Shown: one piece after another, positions 7,214-17,744 of the stretch
How positions within the stretch are numbered: position 1 is the stretch's first letter
How the letters are laid out: every line of letters starts with the position of its first letter
From: an uncultured Mailhella sp.
GTDB taxonomy: Bacteria; Desulfobacterota; Desulfovibrionia; Desulfovibrionales; Desulfovibrionaceae
Assembly: GCF_944324995.1 (NCBI RefSeq)
Contig: NZ_CALUYL010000001.1
Location: 394,568 to 458,567 of the forward strand
Length of the DNA: 64,000 nucleotides
Direction: 5' to 3'
The notes under the pieces: model-generated
Told to the model about the DNA's origin: nothing
Database searches by the model: none
The model's input: only the letters and a program-made list of their open reading frames with translations
Translations under genes and position numbers: made by a program

Positions 7214-8959
7214 ATGAACCTTTTCTTCAAACGGGCGGCAGTGTTCGGAGCCGCGGCGCTCTGCGCCGTGCTCTGCGCCCCCCGCAACGGAGCCGCAGCC
7301 ATGGAAAGCTCTTCCTACTGTGCCACCATTTCCCAGAGCACCAATCCTCTGGCCACGCGCGGCATGGTGACTTCCCCCAACTATCTGGCCACGCAGGCCG
7401 GTCTCGACGTGCTGCGCCGCGGCGGCAACGCCGTGGACGCCGCCGTGGCCACGGCCGTCACGCTGGCGGTGGTCTATCCGCAGATGTGTACCCCCGGAGG
7501 CGACAACTTCTGGCTCATCTACAACGCCAAAACCGGCGAACTGCGCGGCCTGAACGCCAGCGGGCGCGCAGGGGCAAAGGCCACCATCGACTTCTACGCT
7601 TCAAAAGGACTCAAAAGCATTCCCTCCCGCGGCTACCTCGCGGCCAACACCGTGCCCGGCGCGGTTTCCGGCTGGGACGAGGCCTATCGCTACAGCCAGT
7701 CCGCCCTCAAGACGACCATGCCCTGGAAGGAGCTCTTCGCCTCGGCCATCGCCTACGCCAGAGACGGCTTTCCGGTGAGCACCTCCCTTTCCTACTGGAG
7801 CGCCGTCAACGCCGATCCCGACGACAAGGTGTTCCGCGATCTCCAGCGCTTCCCCGAATTTGCCCGCGTGTTCATGAAGGACGGCAAGCCCCTCGTCACG
7901 GGCGACATGTTCCGTCAGCCCGATCTCGCCGCCACGCTGACCGCCATTGCGGAAAAGGGCGCTTCCGAATTCTACAGGGGCGACATCGCCAAGCGCATCG
8001 TGGCCGATCTGGAAAAGAACGGCGGCATGCTCTCGCTCAAGGACTTTGCCGATCACAAGGCGGACTGGGTGGAGCCCATCCGAGTGAACTACCGCGGCCT
8101 TGCCGCCTGCAACCTTCCGCCGAACACCCAGGGCATGGCGTCCCTGGAAATTCTGAACATCCTGAACAACTTCGACGTGAAGGCCATGGGCGAAGGCAGC
8201 GCCGACTACTACCACGCCATCATCGAAGCCACCAAGGAAGCCTTCGCCGACCGCGACGCCTACCTTTCCGATCCGGCCTTCGTGTCCATTCCGCTGGATC
8301 GCCTTCTCTCCGAAGATCACGGCAAAAAGCAGGCCGCGCGCATCGACATGAAGAAGGCCGCCGGTCCCAAGGCGCCCCTCGATCCCAAGGGCGACACCAT
8401 CTGGCTCGGCGTGGTGGACAAGGACGGCAACGCCGTTTCCCTCATCCAGAGCATCTATCACGACTTCGGCTCCGGCATCGTGGCGGAAGGCACGGGCGTG
8501 CTGCTCCAGAACCGCGGCAGCTTCTTCTCCCTTGATCCGAAGCACGTGAACCATCTGGAACCCGGAAAGCGCACCATGCACACGCTGAACCCCGCCATGC
8601 TGCTCAAGGACGGCAAGCCCTACCTCGTGTACGGCACCATGGGCGGCGAAGGTCAGCCGCAGACGCAGGCCGCCATCGTGACCCGCGTGGTGGACTTCGG
8701 CATGTCGCCGCAGGAAGCCATCACCGCCCCCCGCTGGCTCTACGGCCGCACCTGGGGCGCGGCGTCCAACGACGTGAAGCTTGAAGGACGCATTCCCGCT
8801 TCCGTGGTCGAGGAGCTCAAAAAGCGCGGCCATCCCATCAAGGTGGTCGAAGACTTCACCGACACCATGGGACACGCGGGCGCCATTCTCGTGCGGGACA
8901 ACGGCGTGCTCCAGGGCGCCACCGATCCGCGCGGCGACGGCCTCGCCGCCGGCTTCTGA
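7214..8959 (+). CDS. ggt: Gamma-glutamyltransferase family protein, periplasmic
   Basis: A 581-residue Ntn-hydrolase precursor. Residues 1-29 form a signal peptide ending GAAA. The N-terminal half has the family pattern VTSPNYLATQAG and AVDAAVATAV. The self-processing catalytic threonine is predicted at T395 in DTIWLGVVDKDGNAVS, followed by the small subunit with GSGIVAEGTGVLLQN and TLNPAMLLKDG. The enzyme cleaves gamma-glutamyl bonds, for example in glutathione, in the periplasm. A GGAGCACGC ribosome site precedes the ATG. A good sigma-54 promoter and several inverted repeats lie upstream, so expression is probably activator-dependent, possibly nitrogen- or stress-linked. Monocistronic, with a shared terminator downstream. 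Confidence 0.92.
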   Translation: MNLFFKRAAVFGAAALCAVLCAPRNGAAAMESSSYCATISQSTNPLATRGMVTSPNYLATQAGLDVLRRGGNAVDAAVATAVTLAVVYPQMCTPGGDNFWLIYNAKTGELRGLNASGRAGAKATIDFYASKGLKSIPSRGYLAANTVPGAVSGWDEAYRYSQSALKTTMPWKELFASAIAYARDGFPVSTSLSYWSAVNADPDDKVFRDLQRFPEFARVFMKDGKPLVTGDMFRQPDLAATLTAIAEKGASEFYRGDIAKRIVADLEKNGGMLSLKDFADHKADWVEPIRVNYRGLAACNLPPNTQGMASLEILNILNNFDVKAMGEGSADYYHAIIEATKEAFADRDAYLSDPAFVSIPLDRLLSEDHGKKQAARIDMKKAAGPKAPLDPKGDTIWLGVVDKDGNAVSLIQSIYHDFGSGIVAEGTGVLLQNRGSFFSLDPKHVNHLEPGKRTMHTLNPAMLLKDGKPYLVYGTMGGEGQPQTQAAIVTRVVDFGMSPQEAITAPRWLYGRTWGAASNDVKLEGRIPASVVEELKKRGHPIKVVEDFTDTMGHAGAILVRDNGVLQGATDPRGDGLAAGF

Positions 8960-9060
8960 TCCGGCTCTCAGCAAAACAGCGCGGCCGAAGCGCCCCAAAC
9001 GCCCCGGCCGCGCGCCCTTCCGATATTCCGAACATCTCTTCTTCCGACAGACAGACGACA

Positions 9061-9103
9061 AAAAGCCGTGAACATGCTCCCTGAGCACGCTCACGGCTTT
9101 TTC
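9061..9103. terminator. Bidirectional terminator between the converging ggt and small membrane-protein genes
   Basis: AAAAAGCCGTGA (9061-9072) pairs with TCACGGCTTTTT (9092-9103). The A-run and T-run serve both strands. Confidence 0.92.
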
Positions 9104-9121
9104 AAACGAGTCGGGGCCCGG

Positions 9122-9583
9122 CTACAGATCCACGGTGCCTTCCGGGCGCTCGGGCGCACGCTTCGGCTTCAGCCCTTCCACGGCGTCGCCGAGCTCGCGC
9201 ATGGCCTTGCCCATCTGACGCCCGAGGCTCTCGCCGAGCGCCGCCGCTCCGTCGCGGGCGTCGTCCCAGGCGCGGGACACGCGATCCCGCGTGCGATCCG
9301 CTTCCAGCATCTCAAGCGTGCGGGGGCCTATGCCGCTCAGCTTTCTGCCGAGCTCTTCCAGACGACCTCTGGTCACGCGCCCGTCCACAAAGGCCTCGCG
9401 CAGCAGCGGCAGCACCTTTTCCCGATAGTCCGAAGCCGAAAAAAGCTCCCGAAGCTCCACAAGACCGCCGTATTCCGCAGGACTGATTTCCGCTTCCTTC
9501 CAGGCCTTGTGGTCCATGTACTGACTGGCGAACAGAAACACGCACGCCGCCGCCAGCACGACGATGATCAGATTTCTTATCAT
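9122..9583 (-). CDS. Small membrane-anchored protein of unknown function
   Basis: A 153-residue protein with one N-terminal membrane segment (IRNLIIVVLAAACVFLFA, about residues 2-19) and a mostly helical soluble part rich in charged residues, including LFSASDYREKVLPLLREAF and a basic-acidic C-terminus. I do not recognise the family. A very good GGAGGT ribosome site precedes the ATG, and codon usage matches the neighbours, so it is real. It follows sfsA by 58 bases on the same strand and probably shares its message. The terminator at 9061-9103 closes the unit. Confidence 0.75.
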   Translation of the reverse strand: MIRNLIIVVLAAACVFLFASQYMDHKAWKEAEISPAEYGGLVELRELFSASDYREKVLPLLREAFVDGRVTRGRLEELGRKLSGIGPRTLEMLEADRTRDRVSRAWDDARDGAAALGESLGRQMGKAMRELGDAVEGLKPKRAPERPEGTVDL

Positions 9584-9641
9584 GGCATACCTCCTCGGCA
9601 GACCGTTGAACGCCTCTTTGCGCTGAGCGCCGCCCCTTTGA

Positions 9642-10364
9642 CTACGCCCCGCGATACTTCAGCATGCCGCCGTAATACACGCCGTCCTCCCGCACGTGAA
9701 ACACCGTGGGATACACTTCCACGCCGGCGCGGACGGCTTCGGAGAGCGCCGCGGCATAGTCGGGATCCACGTAGTCGGCCGCGTCGAAACAGCGCCCGTC
9801 CGGCCGCTGAATCACGTACAGCATGGCGGCCCTTCCGCCCTCCGCCGCCAGACGCATGAGCGTGTGCAGATGCTTGGTTCCCCGGGCCGTCACCGCGTCG
9901 GGAAACGCGGCCACCTCGTCTTCCACCAGCGTCACGTTCTTGCACTCCACCCACAGCGGCGGAAGATCGGGCCCCGTGAGCAGACCGTCGAGCCGGCTCT
10001 CTCCGTTCACGGCCTCGCGCCGCAGGTTCGTGTATCCTTCGGCCCACGAAAGCAGCCCGGCGTGAAACATCGCTTCCAGCAGCCTGTTGGGCACGGAGGT
10101 GTTCACCCCCGCCCAGAAAAAACCGTCGCCGCAGGGCTGCCCCAGCGCCTCCACGGTCCATTTCAGCCTGCGCGCCGGATTCGTCGCCGGAGACAGCAGC
10201 ACCGGCATGCCCGGACGCAGCAGACCGAGCATGGTGCCGGTATTGTTGGTGTGCGCCACAACTTCCTGACCGTCGAGCCTTGCAAGAACAAAAAAACGCT
10301 TTTCCCTGCGGACGAAACGACCGATGCGGCACCCTTCGGGATATGTCAGAAGACGCGTTTCCAT
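9642..10364 (-). CDS. sfsA: SfsA family DNA/RNA nuclease-like protein
   Basis: A 240-residue SfsA protein. It starts [11 protein letters not shown] after AGGAAA, has an N-terminal OB-like DNA-binding part ([24 protein letters not shown]), and a PD-(D/E)XK-like core with [10 protein letters not shown] and [15 protein letters not shown]. SfsA was named from a sugar-fermentation phenotype and has been reported as a DNA-binding or nuclease-like protein; its precise role is unsettled. Length is normal. The gene is divergent from the aspartate aminotransferase gene across 217 bases, and the small membrane-protein gene follows it. Confidence 0.93.
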   Translation of the reverse strand: METRLLTYPEGCRIGRFVRREKRFFVLARLDGQEVVAHTNNTGTMLGLLRPGMPVLLSPATNPARRLKWTVEALGQPCGDGFFWAGVNTSVPNRLLEAMFHAGLLSWAEGYTNLRREAVNGESRLDGLLTGPDLPPLWVECKNVTLVEDEVAAFPDAVTARGTKHLHTLMRLAAEGGRAAMLYVIQRPDGRCFDAADYVDPDYAAALSEAVRAGVEVYPTVFHVREDGVYYGGMLKYRGA

Positions 10365-10500
10365 GTCGCTTGTTTCCTTTTTTTCTTGCGCGCGGCCCCT
10401 GCCGCAACGCAGCGTCCGCAGTTTTGAAGAGCCCCGCGACGGCAAAGCATCAAAATCTCCGCAACGGACTGCGGCAATGCCTTTCCCGGGCAAACATCAA

Positions 10501-10529
10501 TTTACATGCCCCCGTGAAGTTGATAGACT
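10501..10529 (+). promoter_or_regulatory. Predicted sigma-70 promoter of the aspartate aminotransferase-pgi operon
   Basis: TTTACA at 10501-10506, a 17-base spacer, TAGACT at 10524-10529. The start would be about 46 bases before the ATG. Confidence 0.55.
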
Positions 10530-10581
10530 TTACCGTGACCGTCAGGCCTTTTATCGCTCATATCAAACAGGAAGCGCAACC

Positions 10582-11751
10582 ATGAACTTTGCCGACAGAA
10601 TGAAAAAGATCAAGCCCTCCGCCACCCTTGCCATCAATGCCAAGGCCCTCGAACTGAAGGCCCGCGGCATCGCCGTCACCAGTCTGGCCGTGGGCGAACC
10701 CGATGCTCCCACCCCGCATCACATCTGCGAGGCAGCCAAAAAGGCCATCGACGAAAACTTCACCAAATATACCCCCGTCAACGGCATCATGGAAGTCCGC
10801 AACGCGGTCTGCCATTATTTTCAGCGTCAGTACAACGTCTCGGCCAGGCCTGAAAACGTCATTCTCACCACCGGCGGCAAGCAGTCTCTGGCCAACACGC
10901 TCCTCGCCATGCTCAACGACGGCGACGACGTGCTCCTGCCCTGCCCCTACTGGACCAGCTACCCCGACCTCATCCGTCTTGCGGGCGGCAATCCCGTGCT
11001 CGTGAAGGCCGACTCCTCCCGCGGCTTCCGCATCGATCCTTCCGATCTCGAAAAGGCCCTCACCCCCAGAACCCGCATGATGATCCTGAACTCGCCCTCC
11101 AATCCCACGGGCGTGGCCTACACCCAGGAAGAACTCGACGCGCTCGTCAAGTGGTGCTTCGATCACGACGTTTTCGTGCTGGCCGATGAAATGTATGAAC
11201 AGCTCGTGTACGACGGCAAACCCGTGAGCGCCTCGCACTGGTGGGAAAAGTTCCCTGAAAAGATCGCCATCCTGAACGGCCTGTCCAAGGCGTTTTCCAT
11301 GCCCGGCTGGCGCGTGGGCTACACGCTCGCCCATGAGGATCTCATCAAGCAGTGCTCCAAGCTGCAGGGCCAGATGACCTCGCACATGTGCTCCATCGCC
11401 CAGAAGGCCGCCGTGGCCGCTCTGGACGGCCCCTACGACTGCGTGGAGGAAATGCGGCAATCCTTCCTGCGCCGCCGCGATCTCGCCATGGCCGAAATTT
11501 CCACCTGGCCCGGCGTGGTGTGCCACCGCCCCGGAGGCGCGTTCTACCTGTTCCCCGACGTGAGCGCCCTGTTCACGCCCCAGATGCCGAACGGCGAAGC
11601 CGTGTGCTCCATGCTGCTGGAAAAGGCCCGCGTGGCCTGCGTTCCCGGCGAAGCCTTCGGCGATCCGCACTGCATCCGCCTTTCCTACGCCGTTTCCGAC
11701 GATATCCTCATGGATGCGCTGCGTCGCATAAAGGATGCCCTCTACAACTAA
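10582..11751 (+). CDS. Class I aminotransferase, aspartate aminotransferase type
   Basis: A 389-residue fold-type I PLP enzyme. It starts at 10582 after AGGAAG. The lysine that binds PLP is K236 in NGLSKAFSMPGWRVGY; other signatures are LNSPSNPTG, LADEMYEQLVYDG and the C-terminal arginine in CIRLSYAVS. It most resembles the AspC/AspB-type enzymes that interconvert aspartate and glutamate with their keto acids; a broader alpha-aminotransferase specificity is possible. The pgi gene follows by 24 bases, so the two form an operon without an obvious metabolic link. Confidence 0.93.
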   Translation: MNFADRMKKIKPSATLAINAKALELKARGIAVTSLAVGEPDAPTPHHICEAAKKAIDENFTKYTPVNGIMEVRNAVCHYFQRQYNVSARPENVILTTGGKQSLANTLLAMLNDGDDVLLPCPYWTSYPDLIRLAGGNPVLVKADSSRGFRIDPSDLEKALTPRTRMMILNSPSNPTGVAYTQEELDALVKWCFDHDVFVLADEMYEQLVYDGKPVSASHWWEKFPEKIAILNGLSKAFSMPGWRVGYTLAHEDLIKQCSKLQGQMTSHMCSIAQKAAVAALDGPYDCVEEMRQSFLRRRDLAMAEISTWPGVVCHRPGGAFYLFPDVSALFTPQMPNGEAVCSMLLEKARVACVPGEAFGDPHCIRLSYAVSDDILMDALRRIKDALYN

Positions 11752-11775
11752 ACCTCTTTACCGGATGGTGCGTTT

Positions 11776-13098
11776 ATGACTCAGGCGAAACTTGATTGGG
11801 CCCATGCATGGCTCGGCGGCGTTGCCGACCGGCCTTCCGACGACTCCCGCTTCATCGAAAAGCTGAAGCAGGAGCTGCCGGTGCTTCCCTTCCTGGCGCT
11901 TCCCTTTGCGGAAGATCTCATTCATCAGCTTGAAATTCACGAAGAATTTCTGAAAAGTTTCAAGCACATGCTGCTGCTCGGCATCGGCGGTTCGGCGCTC
12001 GGCCCCCGTGCGCTTCAGCGCGCCTTCGCCCCCGGTCAGGACCGTCCCAACTACGACGGCCCCTGCCTGTGGATCGCCGACAACGTGCATCCCGAATGGC
12101 TCCAGGAACATCTGGACAAGCTGGTGCCCGAAGACACGCTGGTGGTCGTGGTCAGCAAGTCCGGCGGCACCATCGAGACCATCGCCCAGTACCTCCTCGT
12201 GCTGCCCTGGCTGCAGAGCAAGCTTCCCGGCACCTGGCAGGAACACCTGTTCGTGGTGACCGACGCCAATAAGGGCTTCCTGCGTGACGAGGTGGACAAG
12301 TACGCCCTGCGCTCCCTGCCCGTGCCGGACAATCTCGGCGGCCGCTATTCCGTGCTCTCCGCCGTGGGCATGGTGCCGGCGGTGTTCCTCGGCATGGACT
12401 GGAGGGGCCTCATTCAGGGCGCCATTTCCGTGGGACGTCCGCTGGCGGAAAATCCCGACTCGCTGCTCGACCATCCCTCCTGGAAGCTCGCGCGCTGGGC
12501 CTGGCAGATGTCCGAAGCGGGCAAGAGTCAGGTGATCTACTTCTGCTACATTCCCGCCTGGTCCACGTTCGGCCCCTGGTTCTGTCAGCTCTGGGCGGAA
12601 AGCCTCGGCAAGGACGGCAAGGGCACCATGCCCATTCCCGCCACCGGCGTCACCGATCAGCATTCCTTGCTTCAGATGTTCCTCGACGGCCCCAAGGACA
12701 AGATCTGCCTCTTCGTGAGCACACCCGCCAACAAGAGCCTGCTGCCCATGCCCACCAAGCTGCCCGAACAGTGGCAGTACCTGAAGGGTCACAGCTTCGG
12801 CGACATTCTCGACGCCGAAACCCTGGCCACCCGCGCCACCCTGGCGCAGAAGGACGTGCCCGTGGTGCATCTCGACATGCCCGATGAAAGCGCCTTCTCC
12901 GCCGGCAAGATGATGATGCTCCTTGAAGCCGCCACCATCTTCACCGGCTGGCTCATGGGCATCAATCCCGTGGATCAGCCCGCCGTGGAAAACGGCAAGA
13001 AGCTCGCGCGCGCCCGCCTCGGCATGCCCGGCTCCGAAGAAGACGCGGCCAGACTGGCCCTGTTCACCGCCATTCCCTCGGAAACCATGAACTTCTAA
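11776..13098 (+). CDS. pgi: Glucose-6-phosphate isomerase
   Basis: A 440-residue phosphoglucose isomerase of the shorter bacterial form. It has two SIS-type sugar-isomerase folds. The LLLGIGGSALGPRALQRA motif lies in the first and VVSKSGGTIETIAQ in the phosphate-binding segment; QHSLLQMFLDGPKDK carries the expected catalytic-site context. The enzyme converts glucose-6-phosphate and fructose-6-phosphate in the cytoplasm. It is the second gene of the aminotransferase-pgi unit. The histidine kinase gene begins 172 bases later, and an imperfect inverted repeat (CTGCAAA at 13114, TTTGCAG at 13139) lies between. Confidence 0.96.
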   Translation: MTQAKLDWAHAWLGGVADRPSDDSRFIEKLKQELPVLPFLALPFAEDLIHQLEIHEEFLKSFKHMLLLGIGGSALGPRALQRAFAPGQDRPNYDGPCLWIADNVHPEWLQEHLDKLVPEDTLVVVVSKSGGTIETIAQYLLVLPWLQSKLPGTWQEHLFVVTDANKGFLRDEVDKYALRSLPVPDNLGGRYSVLSAVGMVPAVFLGMDWRGLIQGAISVGRPLAENPDSLLDHPSWKLARWAWQMSEAGKSQVIYFCYIPAWSTFGPWFCQLWAESLGKDGKGTMPIPATGVTDQHSLLQMFLDGPKDKICLFVSTPANKSLLPMPTKLPEQWQYLKGHSFGDILDAETLATRATLAQKDVPVVHLDMPDESAFSAGKMMMLLEAATIFTGWLMGINPVDQPAVENGKKLARARLGMPGSEEDAARLALFTAIPSETMNF

Positions 13099-13270
13099 TA
13101 TCGGCAGCCGCGTCTGCAAAAGAGGCGAAATGCGCTTCTTTGCAGGCGCGGCGCATGTTTTTCACGCCCGCCGCCCCTCTCGGCGCGGTGCGGCAAACAT
13201 CGTCTCCGGCCGAACGCCCGTCGCCGCGCGGCCTCCCCATTTTCCACGCCTCTTGCCCGAAGGAACGCCT

Positions 13271-14744
13271 ATGGATGACGCAAGTCAGAACAGCGCAGAA
13301 AACAAGCTGCCGTTCAATCTGGCCAAGTTCTTCTCCTACATCTCGCTGGTGCTGATTCTCATCTCCAGCGTCATCCTCACGCTTTTCATCGGCAGCACCA
13401 TGAACCGCTCCATGCTGGAAAGTCAGGAGGAATACGCGCTGCTGCTCGCAGACAACATCAACCGCCAGATTTTCCGCAAGTTCACCCTGCCCGTCACCTA
13501 CGCCTCGGGCCGCGTGGCGCTGTCCAATCCCGCGCAGTACAAGCTGCTCGACGAAGTCATTCAGTCGCAGCTGCACGGCCTGCAGCTCGAAAGCGTGCGC
13601 CTGTTCGACGATCACTACACCATCCTTTATTCCACCGATCCCAGAGAAGTGCGCCGCACCGACATGTACACCGCCGGCATACCGCTGGTGTTTGAAGGCA
13701 AGCCCCATCACTTCGACGTGCTCTCCTCCATGCCCTACGCGCAGGCGCTCGTCACGCCGAACCTGCCCAAGGGCACCTTTCTGCTGCGCACCGTGTTCCC
13801 CCTCACCGTGGACACCGACTTCCAGGGCCTGCGGCTGCACGGTCAGCCCGTGCCCGTGCTCGGCGTGCTGGAAATCGTGCAGGACATGACCCCCCAGTAC
13901 CGGGGCACCATCCGCTCGCAGTGGCTCATCATCACGGGCTTTCTCATTTCCACGCTGATCCTGTTCTTCCTGCTGCACTTCGTGGCGCGCAAGGCCGAAT
14001 TCACCCTGAGCCGCCGCATGGCCAGAAACCGTCAGCTCGAAGCCCAGCTGCATCAGGCGGAAAAACTCGCCAGCATGGGCCGCATGGTGGCCTCCATCGC
14101 CCATGAAATCCGCAATCCGCTGGGCATCATCCGTTCCAGCTCCGAATTTCTCATCCGCCGCCACAAGACGGAAGACGCCACCACCCAGGCCATGCTTTCC
14201 GCCATTTACGACGAATCGTGCCGCCTCGGCACCACGGTGAACGATTTTCTCGACTACGCCAGACCGCGTCAGCCCCGTCAGGACGTGGTGAACATTCAGG
14301 ACGTCATCAACAAGGCCATGGCCTTTCTCGGCGGCGAATTTCAGCGTCAGGGCATAGAGGTGCATGCCGCTCTTTCGCCCGACGTCACCGTGCTCGGCGA
14401 CGCCGACCTGCTCTACCGCGCCTTCTACAACATTCTGGCCAACGCGCAGCAGGCCATGCAGGGACCGGGAGAAATATTCATCGAAAGCTCCCTGCCCGCC
14501 GACGGCAAAATCACGCTCACGTTCCGCGACACGGGGCCGGGCTTCAGCGAAGACGCCCTGAACAAGGCCATGGATCCGTTCTTCACCACCAAGGACAACG
14601 GCACCGGCCTCGGCCTGCCCATCGTGCAGGCCATCATTGACTCCCACGGCGGAACCATGAAACTCTCCAACGCTCAGCAGGGAGGCGCGCTCATCACCAT
14701 CAGCTTCCCCGCGCGCAATTCGTCTGAAGAAAAAGGAATCAGTC

Positions 14745-14752
<8 letters not shown>
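13271..14752 (+). CDS. Membrane sensor histidine kinase of an NtrC-type two-component system
   Basis: A 493-residue kinase starting MDDASQNSAENK after an AAGGA site. It has a transmembrane helix at about 20-43, a periplasmic sensor of about 170 residues (probably a Cache-like fold), and a second helix at about 218-239. Then come HisKA with the phospho-acceptor H278 in SIAHEIRNPLG, and HATPase with N-box NILANAQQA, DTGPGFS and TGLGLPI. There is no obvious HAMP or PAS domain. It overlaps the response-regulator gene by 8 bases, a clear cognate pair resembling the ZraS/AtoS/HydH class. The ligand is unknown. Confidence 0.93.
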
Positions 14753-16124
<1,372 letters not shown>

Positions 16125-16198
16125 TTCCGGGGCGAAGCCGCCGTCCGGCACAGGCAGGACGGTACGCCCTTCGCCCGACTTTTCAGGGTGAACGTTCA

Positions 16199-16229
16199 AG
16201 GCGGACATCGCAGGATGTCCGCCTTTTTT
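16199..16229 (+). terminator. Terminator of the two-component operon
   Basis: AGGCGGACATC (16199-16209), loop GCAG, GATGTCCGCCT (16214-16224), then a T-run. Confidence 0.93.
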
Positions 16230-16692
16230 CGAGCTGCATCGGGCCGCATCGGGCCGCGCTTGTTCGGGCGCACCCGCAGCCAAAGGCCGCCGTCGGGCGG
16301 ATGCCGTGAGAATCTGCCGAGCCGCTCCGCCCGTACTTTCTGATTCATACCGCGAACGCCGGGCAGCCCCGAAATTTTGACCGCGAAAGCCTGCCGCAGC
16401 GTCCGCATGGCGTCAGTTTCTGACCTGCCTCCCTGAGCCGCGTCCGGGCAGCAGGCGTCTGCATGACTTCGGCCTCCGTTGCGGCAAACATCCCCAGTGT
16501 CCGAGCGAGTCCGCAGGCTTCCGGTCTCCAGAGCTGTGGCGCTGCTCCCTCCACTTTCCGGTCGCATCGCCTCCAGGGCACGGAACTTTTCGCGGCAAAC
16601 AAGAAATAGCGACGAACAAGAAAATAAATGATTTCAACTCTAAAGCGCCTCCCTTTCAGCTCCCCACCCCGCAGGAAGGCCCGCCCTTGCGA
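16230..16692. other. Gene-free stretch before the parS sites
   Basis: Short overlapping open frames exist on both strands, but they have arginine- and cysteine-rich low-quality translations, no ribosome sites and no recognisable family. A 10-base tandem duplication (GCATCGGGCC twice) lies near 16236. From about 16590 the sequence turns A+T-rich. I see no RNA gene. Confidence 0.6.
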
Positions 16693-16708
16693 TGTTTCAC
16701 GTGAAACA
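16693..16708. promoter_or_regulatory. parS centromere site 1
   Basis: Exact 16-base palindrome TGTTTCACGTGAAACA, the canonical chromosomal ParB-binding site. It lies 106 bases before parA. Confidence 0.95.
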
Positions 16709-16720
16709 TCGCCGCACCTG

Positions 16721-16736
16721 TGTTTCACGTGAAACA
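16721..16736. promoter_or_regulatory. parS centromere site 2
   Basis: A second exact TGTTTCACGTGAAACA, 28 bases from the first site start to start. It ends four bases before the predicted -35 of parA, so ParB bound here could repress the operon. Confidence 0.95.
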
Positions 16737-16740
16737 CTCC

Positions 16741-16769
16741 TTGCTTTTCCCCATGCCTGCGTTTATGTA
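16741..16769 (+). promoter_or_regulatory. Predicted parA promoter
   Basis: TTGCTT at 16741-16746, a 17-base spacer, TATGTA at 16764-16769. The transcript start would be near 16776, leaving a leader of about 23 bases that includes AAAGGAG. Confidence 0.6.
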
Positions 16770-16798
16770 AAAAAGAAATCGGGAAAGGAGCTTGAATT

Positions 16799-17569
16799 TT
16801 GGCCAGAATCATTGCTGTCGCCAACCAGAAAGGCGGCGTGGGCAAAACCACCACGTCTGTCAACCTTTCCGCCTCTCTGGCTATCATGGAAAATCGTGTC
16901 CTGCTGGTGGATTGCGATCCGCAGGCGAACTCCACCAGCTCGCTTGGCTTCGACCAGCAGAATCTTCCGCGCAACCTCTACACGGCCCTCTGCGGCACCT
17001 CCACGCTGGAAGAAACCCTGCTCCCCACGGCCACGCCCTATCTCTCCCTGCTGCCTTCGTCCACCGACCTCGTCGGCATTGAAATAGAACTCGTCGATAA
17101 AATGGCCCGGGAATTCTATCTCGCCGATCTGCTCGGGCAGGTAGCCGACAACTACGACTACATCATCATCGACTGCCCGCCCTCCCTCGGGCTCATCACC
17201 ATCAACACCCTGTGCGCCGCGCACGAAATTCTCATTCCCCTGCAATGCGAATTCTTCGCGCTGGAAGGCATCGTCAAGCTGCTGCACACCTACGAACAGG
17301 TGCGCAAACGCCTCAACAAGGAACTCAAGATCCTCGGCGTGCTGCTCACCATGTACGATTCCCGCAACAAGCTCGCCCGGCAGGTCAAGGCGGAAGCCGA
17401 ACGCTGCTTCCCCAAGCACATGTTCAAAACCGTCATTCCCCGCAACGTGCGCCTGTCCGAAGCCCCCAGTCACGGCAAGTCCATTCTGCACTACGACATC
17501 AAATCCAAGGGCGCGGAAGCCTATCTCGAACTAGCGCGCGAGGTCGTGCATAAAACGGCGCTGCCCTGA
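16799..17569 (+). CDS. parA: Chromosome-partitioning ATPase ParA (Soj)
   Basis: A 256-residue deviant-Walker ATPase that moves ParB-parS complexes along the nucleoid. It begins MARIIAVANQKGGVGKTTTS, with the Walker motif at about 10-18, followed by LLVDCDPQANST and YDYIIIDCPPSLG. The start codon is TTG at 16799, placed 8 bases after AAAGGAG; no ATG fits the family N-terminus. Two parS sites and a promoter lie immediately upstream, and parB follows after 175 bases. The protein has the short chromosomal type (no N-terminal DNA-binding extension), so expression control probably comes from ParB rather than ParA. Confidence 0.96.
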   Translation: MARIIAVANQKGGVGKTTTSVNLSASLAIMENRVLLVDCDPQANSTSSLGFDQQNLPRNLYTALCGTSTLEETLLPTATPYLSLLPSSTDLVGIEIELVDKMAREFYLADLLGQVADNYDYIIIDCPPSLGLITINTLCAAHEILIPLQCEFFALEGIVKLLHTYEQVRKRLNKELKILGVLLTMYDSRNKLARQVKAEAERCFPKHMFKTVIPRNVRLSEAPSHGKSILHYDIKSKGAEAYLELAREVVHKTALP

Positions 17570-17744
17570 CGCAGGCGCGCCCTCGCCGCGACCTGCAAGC
17601 AACGCGCGGCACGGCGAATCAGCAACGCCTGTCCCTCGCCACTCTGCCCGGAAGTTTTCGCCTTCCGCCGTCACTCTGAACGCAAAACATTTTCCCGCCG
17701 CAGCCCTCTTTGCCTCTGAACAGGCTGCGATGAACGGAGACGCC

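Noticed and set aside
16196..16567. Possible small gene before parS
   Set aside because: Overlaps the two-component terminator, has no ribosome site and no homology-like pattern.
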